8,025 nucleotides of DNA, from assembly GCA_024401915.1 (NCBI GenBank), contig JAKSKA010000061.1, forward strand, positions 1 to 8,025, read 5' to 3'. Under the pieces are notes generated by a model. That model was not told where the DNA came from. It did no database searches and saw only the letters and a program-made list of their open reading frames with translations. The position numbers were made by a program, and so were the translations under genes. Position 1 is the first letter of the stretch. Each line of letters begins with the position of its first letter. The stretch comes from Bacteroidales bacterium (GTDB taxonomy: Bacteria > Bacteroidota > Bacteroidia > Bacteroidales > UBA932). This document shows positions 1 to 5,444 of this stretch, piece after piece.

Positions 1-5
1 ATAGA

Positions 6-49
6 TGGGAACAATTAATCTCAAAGAATTGGGAACAAATTGGGAACAA
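6..49. repeat. Three TGGGAACAA direct repeats beside tRNA-Arg
   Basis: The motif TGGGAACAA occurs at 6-14, 30-38 and 41-49. The last two copies lie in a longer 12-nt repeat, AATTGGGAACAA, at 27-38 and 38-49, with an 11-bp period (about one helical turn). The stretch is AT-rich, unlike the GC-rich genes to the right. It lies just beyond the terminator on the 3' side of a tRNA gene, where tyrosine-recombinase elements commonly insert. Helically phased direct repeats could be arm-type integrase sites or regulator sites. The repeats are seen directly; the link to integration is inference, because the neighbouring DNA is outside the window. Confidence 0.6.
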
Positions 50-57
50 GAAAAATA

Positions 58-91
58 AAAACCCCGCTACAGTGCGTTGTAGCGGGGTTTT
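58..91 (-). terminator. Intrinsic terminator of the rplS-tRNA-Arg unit
   Basis: A perfect stem pairs 62-71 (CCCCGCTACA) with 78-87 (TGTAGCGGGG) around a 6-nt loop. It is extended by AAAA (58-61) against TTTT (88-91). Read on the minus strand the hairpin is followed by a long T-rich tract (complement of the A-rich bases 50-61), the classical Rho-independent layout. It starts 3 nt after the tRNA 3' end. The flanking A and T runs mean it could also act on transcripts arriving from the left on the plus strand. Confidence 0.9.
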
Positions 92-94
92 AAG

Positions 95-168
95 TGACTC
101 CTACAGGATTCAAACCTGTAACCTTCTGATCCGTAGTCAGATGCTCTATTCAGTTGAGCTAAGGAGCC
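95..168 (-). tRNA. trnR: tRNA-Arg (anticodon ACG)
   Basis: The minus strand folds into a complete cloverleaf of 74 nt. The acceptor stem GGCTCCT pairs with AGGAGTC (one G-T wobble). The D stem is GCTC/GAGC. The anticodon stem TCTGA/TCAGA encloses loop CTACGGA. The T stem ACAGG/CCTGT encloses loop TTTGAAT. The anticodon ACG lies at 132-134 and reads arginine CGN codons, normally after A34 is deaminated to inosine by TadA. The discriminator base is A and CCA is not encoded. The D loop (AACTGAATA) departs from the common GG-containing form. The gene lies 21 nt downstream of rplS with a shared terminator, so it is probably co-transcribed and cut out of the rplS message. Confidence 0.96.
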
Positions 169-173
169 AGGTA

Positions 174-191
174 AATCAGCCGAAGCTGATT
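174..191 (-). other. UUCG-tetraloop hairpin between rplS and tRNA-Arg
   Basis: On the minus strand AATCAGC pairs perfectly with GCTGATT (7 bp) around the loop TTCG, closed by C-G, which is the very stable cUUCGg tetraloop. The stem takes in most of the rplS stop codon (TAA at 192-190) and ends 5 nt before the tRNA 5' end. The following run is only TTTA, so it is a weak terminator at best. It may protect the rplS mRNA 3' end after tRNA processing, or attenuate transcription. The structure is clear; its role is inference. Confidence 0.65.
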
Positions 192-570
192 ATTCTGCCG
201 TAGTAGAGGCGATGTCTCTCTTACCTTCCTTGATGCGGGCCTTCTTGCCGGCAAGATTGCGGAGATAGAAGATGCGGGCTCTACGAACTTTACCTACCTT
301 GTTGATCTCTATTGAATCGATGAACGGTGACTCGTAAGGGAAAATCCTTTCAACACCAATTCCACCGGAGACCTTGCGAACTGTGAAAGTTCTTGTGAAT
401 GGGGTGGCACCGCTTATCTGGAGGACAACTCCTCTGAACTTCTGAAGACGGTCCTTGTCACCTTCCTTGATTCTGTAAGTGACGGTGATGGTGTCACCGG
501 CCTTGAACTGAGGGTAAGTAGCTGCCTTGTTCTGGGAAAAAGACTCTTCTACAAGTTTAATTAAATCCAT
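190..570 (-). CDS. rplS: 50S ribosomal protein L19 (bL19)
   Basis: This 126-residue protein is ribosomal protein L19, a large-subunit protein near the 30S-50S interface. Family features are the N-terminal helix, then FKAGDTITVTYRIKEGDKDR (residues 22-41), the FRGVVLQISG core strand, FTVRKVSGGIGVERIFP, and the basic tail around KVRRARIFYLRNLAGKKARI. The length is slightly above the usual 115-120 because of a short tail ending IASTTAE. The ATG at 570 is the natural start: the protein begins MDLIKLVEE as in other L19s. There is no Shine-Dalgarno sequence, as expected for Bacteroidota. The gene has its own consensus promoter and a structured leader, and shares its transcript with tRNA-Arg. The assignment is secure. 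Confidence 0.98.
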   Translation of the reverse strand: MDLIKLVEESFSQNKAATYPQFKAGDTITVTYRIKEGDKDRLQKFRGVVLQISGATPFTRTFTVRKVSGGIGVERIFPYESPFIDSIEINKVGKVRRARIFYLRNLAGKKARIKEGKRDIASTTAE

Positions 571-582
571 TTTTCAATCTGT

Positions 583-624
583 TCTCTTCGCGCAGCGTCA
601 TCAAACCGATGAAGAGAGGCTGCG
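583..624 (-). promoter_or_regulatory. Structured rplS 5' leader, possible pseudoknot
   Basis: In the RNA (minus strand) CGCAGC (624-619) pairs with GCTGCG (596-591). Inside its loop, TCTCTTC (617-611) is exactly complementary to GAAGAGA just downstream (589-583), which would make an H-type pseudoknot with 6- and 7-bp stems. An alternative hairpin, TCATC/GATGA (612-608 with 602-598), competes for part of the second stem. The structure ends 12 nt before the rplS start codon. Ribosomal-protein leaders that bind their own product are known for L19 in other phyla, so an autoregulatory role is plausible but inferred. Confidence 0.5.
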
Positions 625-636
625 TTTTGTGGACCG

Positions 637-667
637 CAAAGATACGAACTTTTTCGGACGTTGCAAA
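637..667 (-). promoter_or_regulatory. Bacteroidota-type promoter of rplS
   Basis: Minus strand: a -33 box TTTG (667-664), a 19-nt spacer, then TATCTTTG (644-637), an exact match to the TAnnTTTG -7 consensus of the Bacteroidota primary sigma factor. Transcription should begin near 630, giving a leader of about 60 nt. The -33 box lies only 6 nt after the dnaJ stop codon, and the AT-rich dnaJ 3' end may serve as an UP-like region. Confidence 0.88.
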
Positions 668-673
668 TTTATT

Positions 674-1843
674 TTAGAAATATTTGCTCTCTTTCTCAAA
701 CAGCTCCCTGTCGCTTCTGTTCGGATCGGGCTTGAACGTATCCCTCATCGACTCGATCGCTTCGCGCTCCTTCCTCGAGAGGTTCCTTGGTATCCAGACG
801 AGTATCTTCACATACAGGTCACCGCTGCCGTAACCGTTGACGGACGGCAGACCTTTGCCGCGGAGCCTTTCCACGGTGCCGGACTGGGTGCCCGGGTCGA
901 GCTTGAGCTTGTAAGGACCGTCGAGGCAGGGGATGGAGATTTCGCATCCCAGCATCGCGTCTGCTGCGGATATCACCCTGGTATAGAAGAGGTTGGCGCC
1001 GTCGCGCTTGAACTGGTCGTGCGGCTGCTCCTCTATCAGCACGAGCAGGTCGCCGTTGACGCCGCCTTTCGGCGCGCCGTGGCCGCTGCCGCGGACCGTC
1101 AGCTGCATTCCGTTCTCCACTCCTGCCGGCACCTTGACCTTGATGGTCTCCTTGCGCCTCTGCAGGCCGGTGCCGTGACATTTCGAGCAGGGGTTCTGGA
1201 CCACCTTGCCCGTTCCGTGACACTGGGGGCAGGTAGCGTAGCTGACGGTGCGCCCGAAGAGGGAGTTGACCATATGCTGCACCTGTCCAGTGCCTTTACA
1301 GGTGGGGCAGGTCTTGATGTCGGATGCGTTTTTCGTGCCTTTACCTCCGCACTCGGGACACTCGGCGTCGCGCTCGATGGTGACTTCCTTCTCGCAGCCG
1401 GTGGCGATCTCCTCAAGCGTCAGCTTGATTCTGGTCCGGATGTCGCGTCCCCTGACGACACGCTGTCCGCCGCCCTGGCTGCCGCCGAAGCCGCCGAAAC
1501 CGCCAAAACCGCCGAACCCTCCGAACGCGCCTCCGAAGAGGTCGTTCAGGATGTCGTTCAGGTTGCCGAAGCCCTGGCTCCAGTCCTGACCGGCGGCGCC
1601 GTCCACTCCGGCAAAGCCGAACTGGTCGTACTTGGCCTTCTTGTCAGGATCGGAGAGTATGGAATAAGCCTCGGAAGCCTCCTTGAAGTTGGCCTCCGCA
1701 GTCTTCTTCTCGGCGTCCGTCCCCTCTGTCCAGCGGTCCGGATGCCATTTCATAGCGGCCTTCCTGTAGGCGCTCTTTATTTCATCGGCCGATGCTCCTT
1801 TCTGGAGCCCCAGGACCTCGTAGTAATCTCTTTTGTCTGCCAT
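674..1843 (-). CDS. dnaJ: Chaperone protein DnaJ (Hsp40)
   Basis: DnaJ is the J-domain co-chaperone that delivers unfolded substrates to DnaK and stimulates its ATPase in the cytoplasm. The 389-residue protein has the full type I layout. The J domain is at about 5-72, with the HPD motif at 34-36. A Gly/Phe-rich linker spans about 91-127. The zinc-binding domain has four CxxCxGxG motifs starting at C162, C179, C205 and C219. The C-terminal substrate-binding beta domains run to the end. All eight zinc cysteines are present and the length is normal. The ATG at 1843 follows the grpE stop by 6 nt, so the two are one operon and are probably translationally linked. There is no terminator after the stop; the rplS promoter begins almost at once. 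Confidence 0.98.
   Translation of the reverse strand: MADKRDYYEVLGLQKGASADEIKSAYRKAAMKWHPDRWTEGTDAEKKTAEANFKEASEAYSILSDPDKKAKYDQFGFAGVDGAAGQDWSQGFGNLNDILNDLFGGAFGGFGGFGGFGGFGGSQGGGQRVVRGRDIRTRIKLTLEEIATGCEKEVTIERDAECPECGGKGTKNASDIKTCPTCKGTGQVQHMVNSLFGRTVSYATCPQCHGTGKVVQNPCSKCHGTGLQRRKETIKVKVPAGVENGMQLTVRGSGHGAPKGGVNGDLLVLIEEQPHDQFKRDGANLFYTRVISAADAMLGCEISIPCLDGPYKLKLDPGTQSGTVERLRGKGLPSVNGYGSGDLYVKILVWIPRNLSRKEREAIESMRDTFKPDPNRSDRELFEKESKYF
1481..1525 (-). repeat. Five 9-nt Phe-Gly-Gly repeats inside dnaJ
   Basis: Residues 107-121 of DnaJ are five consecutive Phe-Gly-Gly units, encoded by near-identical 9-nt tandem repeats (seen on the plus strand as variants of CCGCCGAAG). They form the core of the Gly/Phe linker that regulates J-domain access to DnaK. 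The DNA periodicity could let unit number vary by replication slippage without breaking the frame. Confidence 0.85.
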
Positions 1844-1849
1844 AATTGC

Positions 1850-2395
1850 TTAGCAACCAACAACAACCTTTGCGTAGCGGAGTACCTTTCCGTTCAGCTT
1901 GTAGCCTGTCTGGACTACGTCCATCACCTTGCCTTTCATATCCTCCGACGGGGCGGGGAACTGGGTGACGGCTTCGTGAAGGTCCGTGTCGAACGCCTCT
2001 CCGCGGGCTTCGATCACTTCGAGTCCGCGTGTCTTGAGGTAGTCCATAAGCTTCGTGTAGATGAGCTTCGGACCCTCCGTGAGCTCCTCGTTCCCTTTCT
2101 CTCCGAGCACCTTGAGCGCGCTCTCGCAGTCGTCAAGCACCGGAAGCAGCCCCTTGATCGTCTCTGCCGAAGCGGAGGCGACGAGCGCAAGCTTCTCCTC
2201 TGCGCTGCGCCTGCGGAAAGTCTCGAATTCCGCCATCAGACGCACGTAATCCTCCTTCTCCTTCGCCAATTTGTCAGTAAGCTCCGCGATTTTCCCGGCC
2301 GCTTCGTCCTCTTTCCTTTCCTTTCGCGATTTCTTTACGGCCTTTGCTTCTTCATTTGCAGCCGCTTCCTGATTGATATTTTCTTCTTTTGCCAT
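1850..2395 (-). CDS. grpE: Nucleotide exchange factor GrpE
   Basis: GrpE releases ADP from DnaK and works with DnaJ in the cytoplasmic Hsp70 cycle. From the ATG at 2395 the protein has 181 residues. It has a charged, disordered N-terminus (1-30), a long helical coiled-coil segment (about 33-70), a second helical part containing KGLLPVLDDCESAL (81-94), and the C-terminal beta domain with the GrpE signature (FDTDLHEAV at 135-143, then GYKLNGKVLRYAKVVV at 164-179). An in-frame TTG lies three codons upstream at 2404, but ATG with MAKEEN is the better start. It is the first gene of a grpE-dnaJ operon; dnaK is not in the window. No clear housekeeping promoter is visible just upstream, so control may be heat-shock specific or distant from consensus. 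Confidence 0.96.
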   Translation of the reverse strand: MAKEENINQEAAANEEAKAVKKSRKERKEDEAAGKIAELTDKLAKEKEDYVRLMAEFETFRRRSAEEKLALVASASAETIKGLLPVLDDCESALKVLGEKGNEELTEGPKLIYTKLMDYLKTRGLEVIEARGEAFDTDLHEAVTQFPAPSEDMKGKVMDVVQTGYKLNGKVLRYAKVVVGC

Positions 2396-2443
2396 AATTA
2401 TCAAGCTTGTGATACGCCGCTATCCCCATCAAACTCTTTGCCA

Positions 2444-2476
2444 GTGACAGAATGTCATATATTATTGCTATATTTG
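2444..2476 (+). promoter_or_regulatory. Probable promoter of the prfB operon
   Basis: TATATTTG at 2469-2476, followed by C, fully matches the TAnnTTTG -7 consensus. No TTTG lies at the expected -33 distance; GTGACA (2444-2449) with a 19-nt spacing is the nearest upstream element. Transcription would start near 2483, about 40 nt before the first ATG at 2523. There is no other good promoter match closer to prfB, so the remnant region is probably part of the prfB leader. Confidence 0.6.
2445..2457. promoter_or_regulatory. Inverted repeat TGACA-GAA-TGTCA, candidate operator
   Basis: A perfect 5-bp dyad with a 3-bp centre lies in the 127-bp region between the divergent grpE and ypfJ-remnant/prfB units. 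It sits where the -33 region of the rightward promoter would be, about 12 bp upstream of TATATTTG. Its position and symmetry suit a dimeric regulator. The short arms mean chance cannot be excluded, and I recognise no specific regulator. It is not the HrcA CIRCE element. Confidence 0.4.
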
Positions 2477-2522
2477 CATTTCGTTCGCGCGCGACGCGTG
2501 CACAAAAGAGAATAGAGAAGAT

Positions 2523-2707
2523 ATGAGACTTGACGGAAGACGCGAAAGCACAAACGTTGACGACCGCAGGGGCCGCAGCGTGGGGAAAATCGGAGGAGTC
2601 GGACTTGGCGGAGCCATTGTCATCACCCATCACGACAACCTCCGCTTCAATTCCCTGGAGTCGGGCGATTCGGTGACACCTTCTCCATTGACTATAACCA
2701 GTTGTAG
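2523..2707 (+). pseudogene. ypfJ: Remnant of YpfJ-family zinc metallopeptidase gene
   Basis: The first codons read MRLDGRRESTNVDDRRG, the distinctive N-terminus of the YpfJ family of putative neutral zinc metallopeptidases (E. coli YpfJ begins MRWQGRRESDNVEDRR). A glycine-rich stretch (GKIGGVGLGGAIV) follows, but then the membrane segment, the HExxH protease core and nearly everything else are missing. In another frame 2672-2707 reads GDTFSIDYNQL and a stop (TAG). That resembles the SGDxxxCxTF-type family C-terminus and suggests a large internal deletion of about 200-250 codons. The original frame stays open for 63 codons to a TGA at 2712-2714 that overlaps the prfB ATG. The N-terminal match is strong; the C-terminal match is tentative. 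The short frame may still be translated as a leader peptide. Confidence 0.7.
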
Positions 2708-2710
2708 GCT

Positions 2711-3823
2711 ATGATCGGACAGGAACAGATAAATGAACTGAAAGAACGCACAGCCACCCTCCACCGCTGTCTTTCGATAGATGACAAGCGCGCCGACGTG
2801 GCCGCGAGGGAGGAGCAGAGCCAGGCGGCAGGATTCTGGGATGACCCCAAGGCTGCCGAAGCTTTCCTGAAGGAACTCAGCTCGCTGAAGGCCTGGGTGG
2901 CCGGATACGACAAGCTGAACACGGAGGTCGAAGACCTTGACGTCCTTTACGAGTTCGCCAAGGACTCGCTCGGGAGCACGGATGACGACTCCGCTGCCGA
3001 CACGGACGAGACGCGCGAGCTCGATGCCGCATATTCCGTTGCCCTCTCGGACCTGGAGTCGCTCGAGCTCAAGAATATGCTGGGCGGCGAAGGCGACAAT
3101 CTCGGCGCCGTGCTGACCATCAACTCCGGAGCCGGTGGCACCGAGGCCAACGACTGGAGCGCGATGCTGATGAGGATGTATATGCGCTGGGGTGAGCGCA
3201 ACGGCTACAAGATGACCGTCACGGAAGAGCTGGAAGGCGATGAGGTCGGCATCAAGAGCGCCACGATACAGTTCGAGGGGGATTATGCCTACGGCTACCT
3301 CAAGGCCGAGTCCGGCGTCCACCGTCTCGTCCGCATCAGCCCTTTCAACGCGCAGGGCAAGCGTCAGACGACGTTCAGCTCCGTGTTCATCTACCCTCTC
3401 GTCGATGACACCATCAACATAGAGATCAATCCTTCCGACATCGAGTGGGACACTTTCCGCTCCGGCGGCCACGGTGGCCAGAACGTCAACAAGGTCGAGA
3501 CAGGCGTGCGCGTGCGTCACATCCCCACGGGAATCACCGTCAAGAACACGGAGACGCGCAGCCAGCAGGACAACCGCCAGAACGCCCTCCGCATCCTCAA
3601 GTCCCGGCTCTACGACATAGAGCTCAAGAAACGTCAGGAGAAGCAGGCGGAGCTCGAGGGTCAGAAGAAAAAGATAGAATGGGGGAGTCAGATCCGCTCC
3701 TACGTGCTCCATCCTTACAAGATGGTGAAGGATCTCCGCACCGGCTGCGAGACAGCCGACACCCAGGGCGTCCTCGACGGCGACCTTGGCAGGTTTATGA
3801 AAGAATTTTTAATGAACAACTGA
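2711..3823 (+). CDS. prfB: Peptide chain release factor 2 (RF2)
   Basis: RF2 recognises UGA and UAA stop codons in the ribosomal A site and triggers peptide release. The 370-residue protein has the N-terminal helical domain (1-115), the SPF anticodon-like tripeptide at 210-212 (defining RF2 rather than RF1), and the GGQ catalytic motif at 255-257 in [11 protein letters not shown]. The C-terminal [15 protein letters not shown] block is also typical. Most bacteria have a programmed +1 frameshift near codon 25 (CTTTGAC). Here the same place reads CTT TCG ATA (2771-2779) in one continuous frame, so no frameshift is needed. The gene ends in TGA. The fumarase ATG follows after 1 nt, so the two are tightly coupled. 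The ATG at 2711 starts [14 protein letters not shown], aligning with the start of other RF2s. Confidence 0.98.
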   Translation: MIGQEQINELKERTATLHRCLSIDDKRADVAAREEQSQAAGFWDDPKAAEAFLKELSSLKAWVAGYDKLNTEVEDLDVLYEFAKDSLGSTDDDSAADTDETRELDAAYSVALSDLESLELKNMLGGEGDNLGAVLTINSGAGGTEANDWSAMLMRMYMRWGERNGYKMTVTEELEGDEVGIKSATIQFEGDYAYGYLKAESGVHRLVRISPFNAQGKRQTTFSSVFIYPLVDDTINIEINPSDIEWDTFRSGGHGGQNVNKVETGVRVRHIPTGITVKNTETRSQQDNRQNALRILKSRLYDIELKKRQEKQAELEGQKKKIEWGSQIRSYVLHPYKMVKDLRTGCETADTQGVLDGDLGRFMKEFLMNN

Positions 3824-3824
3824 T

Positions 3825-5438
3825 ATGGCTTATTCTTATGCACCAACATTCCAGCTCGGCCCGGACGAGACTGAATATTACAAGATTCCGGGATCGGAAA
3901 ACCTCGTGAGCGTCGCAGACTTCGAGGGGCACAGAATCGTCAAGGTCAGCAAGGACGCACTGCGTGTACTTGCGGAGACCGCATTCCACGACGTCAACTT
4001 CCTGCTCCGCCGCTCCCACAACCTTCAGGTGGCCGAGATATTGAATGACCATCACGCATCCGAGAACGACAAATACGTCGCCCTCACGATGCTGCGCAAC
4101 GCCGAGATTGCCGCCAAGGGCAAGCTCCCGTTCTGTCAGGACACGGGCACGGCCATCGTCCACGCCGAGAAGGGCCAGGCCGTCTGGACCGGATTCGACG
4201 AGGGTGAGCCCATTTCCGAGGGCATCTTCAACACCTACCGCAACAACGCCCTCCGCGACAGCCAGAACGTTGCCTACGATATCTACACGGAACGCAACTC
4301 GCACCGCAACCCCCCCGCCCAGATAGACACCGAGGCTACCGAGGGAGATGAATTCAAGTTCCTCTGTGTCGTCAAGGGCGGCGGCTCGGCCAACAAGTCA
4401 TACCTCTACCAGATGACCAAGGCCATACTGAACCCCGATTCGCTGGTGCCCTTCCTGATGGAGAAGATCCAGAGCCTCGGGACCGCTGCCTGCCCTCCCT
4501 ATCACGTGGCCATCGTCGTCGGCGGCACCTCGGCGGAGAAGAACCTCCTCACCGTGAAGCTCGCCTCCACGAAATACTATGACTCCCTGCCTACCGTCGG
4601 TGACGACACCGGACGCGCATTCCGCGACCTTGCAATGGAGGCCATCCTGCGCAAGAAATGCGAGGACCTCGGTCTCGGCGCGCAGTTCGGCGGCACCCAT
4701 TTCGTCCACGACGTCCGCGTCATCCGCCTTTCCCGCCACGGGGCTTCCTGCCCCATCGGCCTCGGCGTCAGCTGCTCTGCGGACAGGAACATCAAGGCGA
4801 AAATCAATGCCGACGGCATCTGGATAGAGAAGATGGACGACAAGCCCGGAGAGCTCATACCTGAGGAATTACGCAAGGCCGGTGAAGGCAATGCAGTCCG
4901 CATAGACCTCTCCAGGCCTATGCCCGAGATCCTCGCGGAACTCACCAAATATCCCGTCAGCACGCGCCTGAGCCTTAACGGAACCATCATCGTGGCGCGC
5001 GACATCGCCCACGCGAAGCTCAAGGAGCGCCTCAGCAAGGGCGAGGACCTGCCCCAGTACTTCAAGGACCACCCTGTCTATTATGCAGGGCCCGCGAAAA
5101 CACCTGAAGGATTCGCCTGCGGTTCTATGGGACCGACCACCGCGAACCGTATGGACCCTTATGTGGATGAGTTCCAGAGCCACGGCGGCAGCCTCATAAT
5201 GCTTGCCAAGGGCAACCGCACCCAGATGGTCACCGATGCCTGCAAGAAGCACGGCGGCTTCTATCTCGGCTCCATCGGCGGCCCTGCTGCCATCCTTGCC
5301 CAGAACAACATCAAGAGCATAGAATGCCTGGAATACCCCGAACTCGGTATGGAGGCCATCTGGAAGATAGAGGTGGAGGATTTCCCCGCATTCATCCTCG
5401 TGGATGACAAGGGTAACGACTTCTTCAAGCAGGTATAG
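3825..5438 (+). CDS. fumA: Fumarate hydratase, class I ([4Fe-4S])
   Basis: Class I fumarase interconverts fumarate and (S)-malate in the cytoplasm. In Bacteroidales it serves the reductive branch from oxaloacetate to succinate that feeds fumarate respiration. The 537-residue protein is a single chain with both the alpha (iron-sulfur) and beta domains, like E. coli FumA/FumB. Cluster ligands are C104 (LPFCQDTG), C223 (AACPPYH) and C317 (GVSC), one position off E. coli C105, C224 and C318. Other family blocks are [14 protein letters not shown] (184-197), [20 protein letters not shown] (283-302), [17 protein letters not shown] (432-448) and [10 protein letters not shown] (482-491). The cluster makes the enzyme oxygen-sensitive, fitting an anaerobe. 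It begins 1 nt after prfB and ends in TAG. I cannot separate FumA from FumB orthology. Confidence 0.97.
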   Translation: MAYSYAPTFQLGPDETEYYKIPGSENLVSVADFEGHRIVKVSKDALRVLAETAFHDVNFLLRRSHNLQVAEILNDHHASENDKYVALTMLRNAEIAAKGKLPFCQDTGTAIVHAEKGQAVWTGFDEGEPISEGIFNTYRNNALRDSQNVAYDIYTERNSHRNPPAQIDTEATEGDEFKFLCVVKGGGSANKSYLYQMTKAILNPDSLVPFLMEKIQSLGTAACPPYHVAIVVGGTSAEKNLLTVKLASTKYYDSLPTVGDDTGRAFRDLAMEAILRKKCEDLGLGAQFGGTHFVHDVRVIRLSRHGASCPIGLGVSCSADRNIKAKINADGIWIEKMDDKPGELIPEELRKAGEGNAVRIDLSRPMPEILAELTKYPVSTRLSLNGTIIVARDIAHAKLKERLSKGEDLPQYFKDHPVYYAGPAKTPEGFACGSMGPTTANRMDPYVDEFQSHGGSLIMLAKGNRTQMVTDACKKHGGFYLGSIGGPAAILAQNNIKSIECLEYPELGMEAIWKIEVEDFPAFILVDDKGNDFFKQV

Positions 5439-5444
5439 TTCCAG

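Noticed and set aside
2396..2404. An upstream TTG start for grpE that adds three residues
   Set aside because: The ATG at 2395 gives the natural MAKEEN start; nothing supports initiation at the TTG.
2406..2431. A sigma-32-like heat-shock promoter (CTTGTG, then CCCCATCA) on the plus strand
   Set aside because: It points away from grpE, and to my knowledge Bacteroidota generally lack an RpoH-type sigma factor, so the resemblance is probably accidental.
2428..2443. A sigma-54-like site upstream of grpE on the minus strand (TGGCA...TTGAT)
   Set aside because: The -24 half fits but the -12 GC is replaced by GA, and no activator site is visible. A single half match in AT/GC-mixed DNA is likely chance.
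527..2515. A 662-codon open frame on the plus strand across dnaJ and grpE
   Set aside because: It is antisense to two certain chaperone genes. Its protein is low-complexity, rich in Leu/Ala/Val/Arg, with no recognisable domain, as expected from the GC-rich codon pattern of the real genes read backwards.
2630..3712. A 360-codon open frame on the minus strand opposite prfB
   Set aside because: It lies fully antisense to RF2, whose SPF and GGQ motifs are intact. The reverse frame shows no domain and has the same GC-rich artefact composition.
5436..5438. Read-through of the fumarase TAG into the AsmA frame
   Set aside because: The frames are aligned, but a cytoplasmic fumarase joined to a membrane anchor makes no sense, and a GTG start lies two codons further on.
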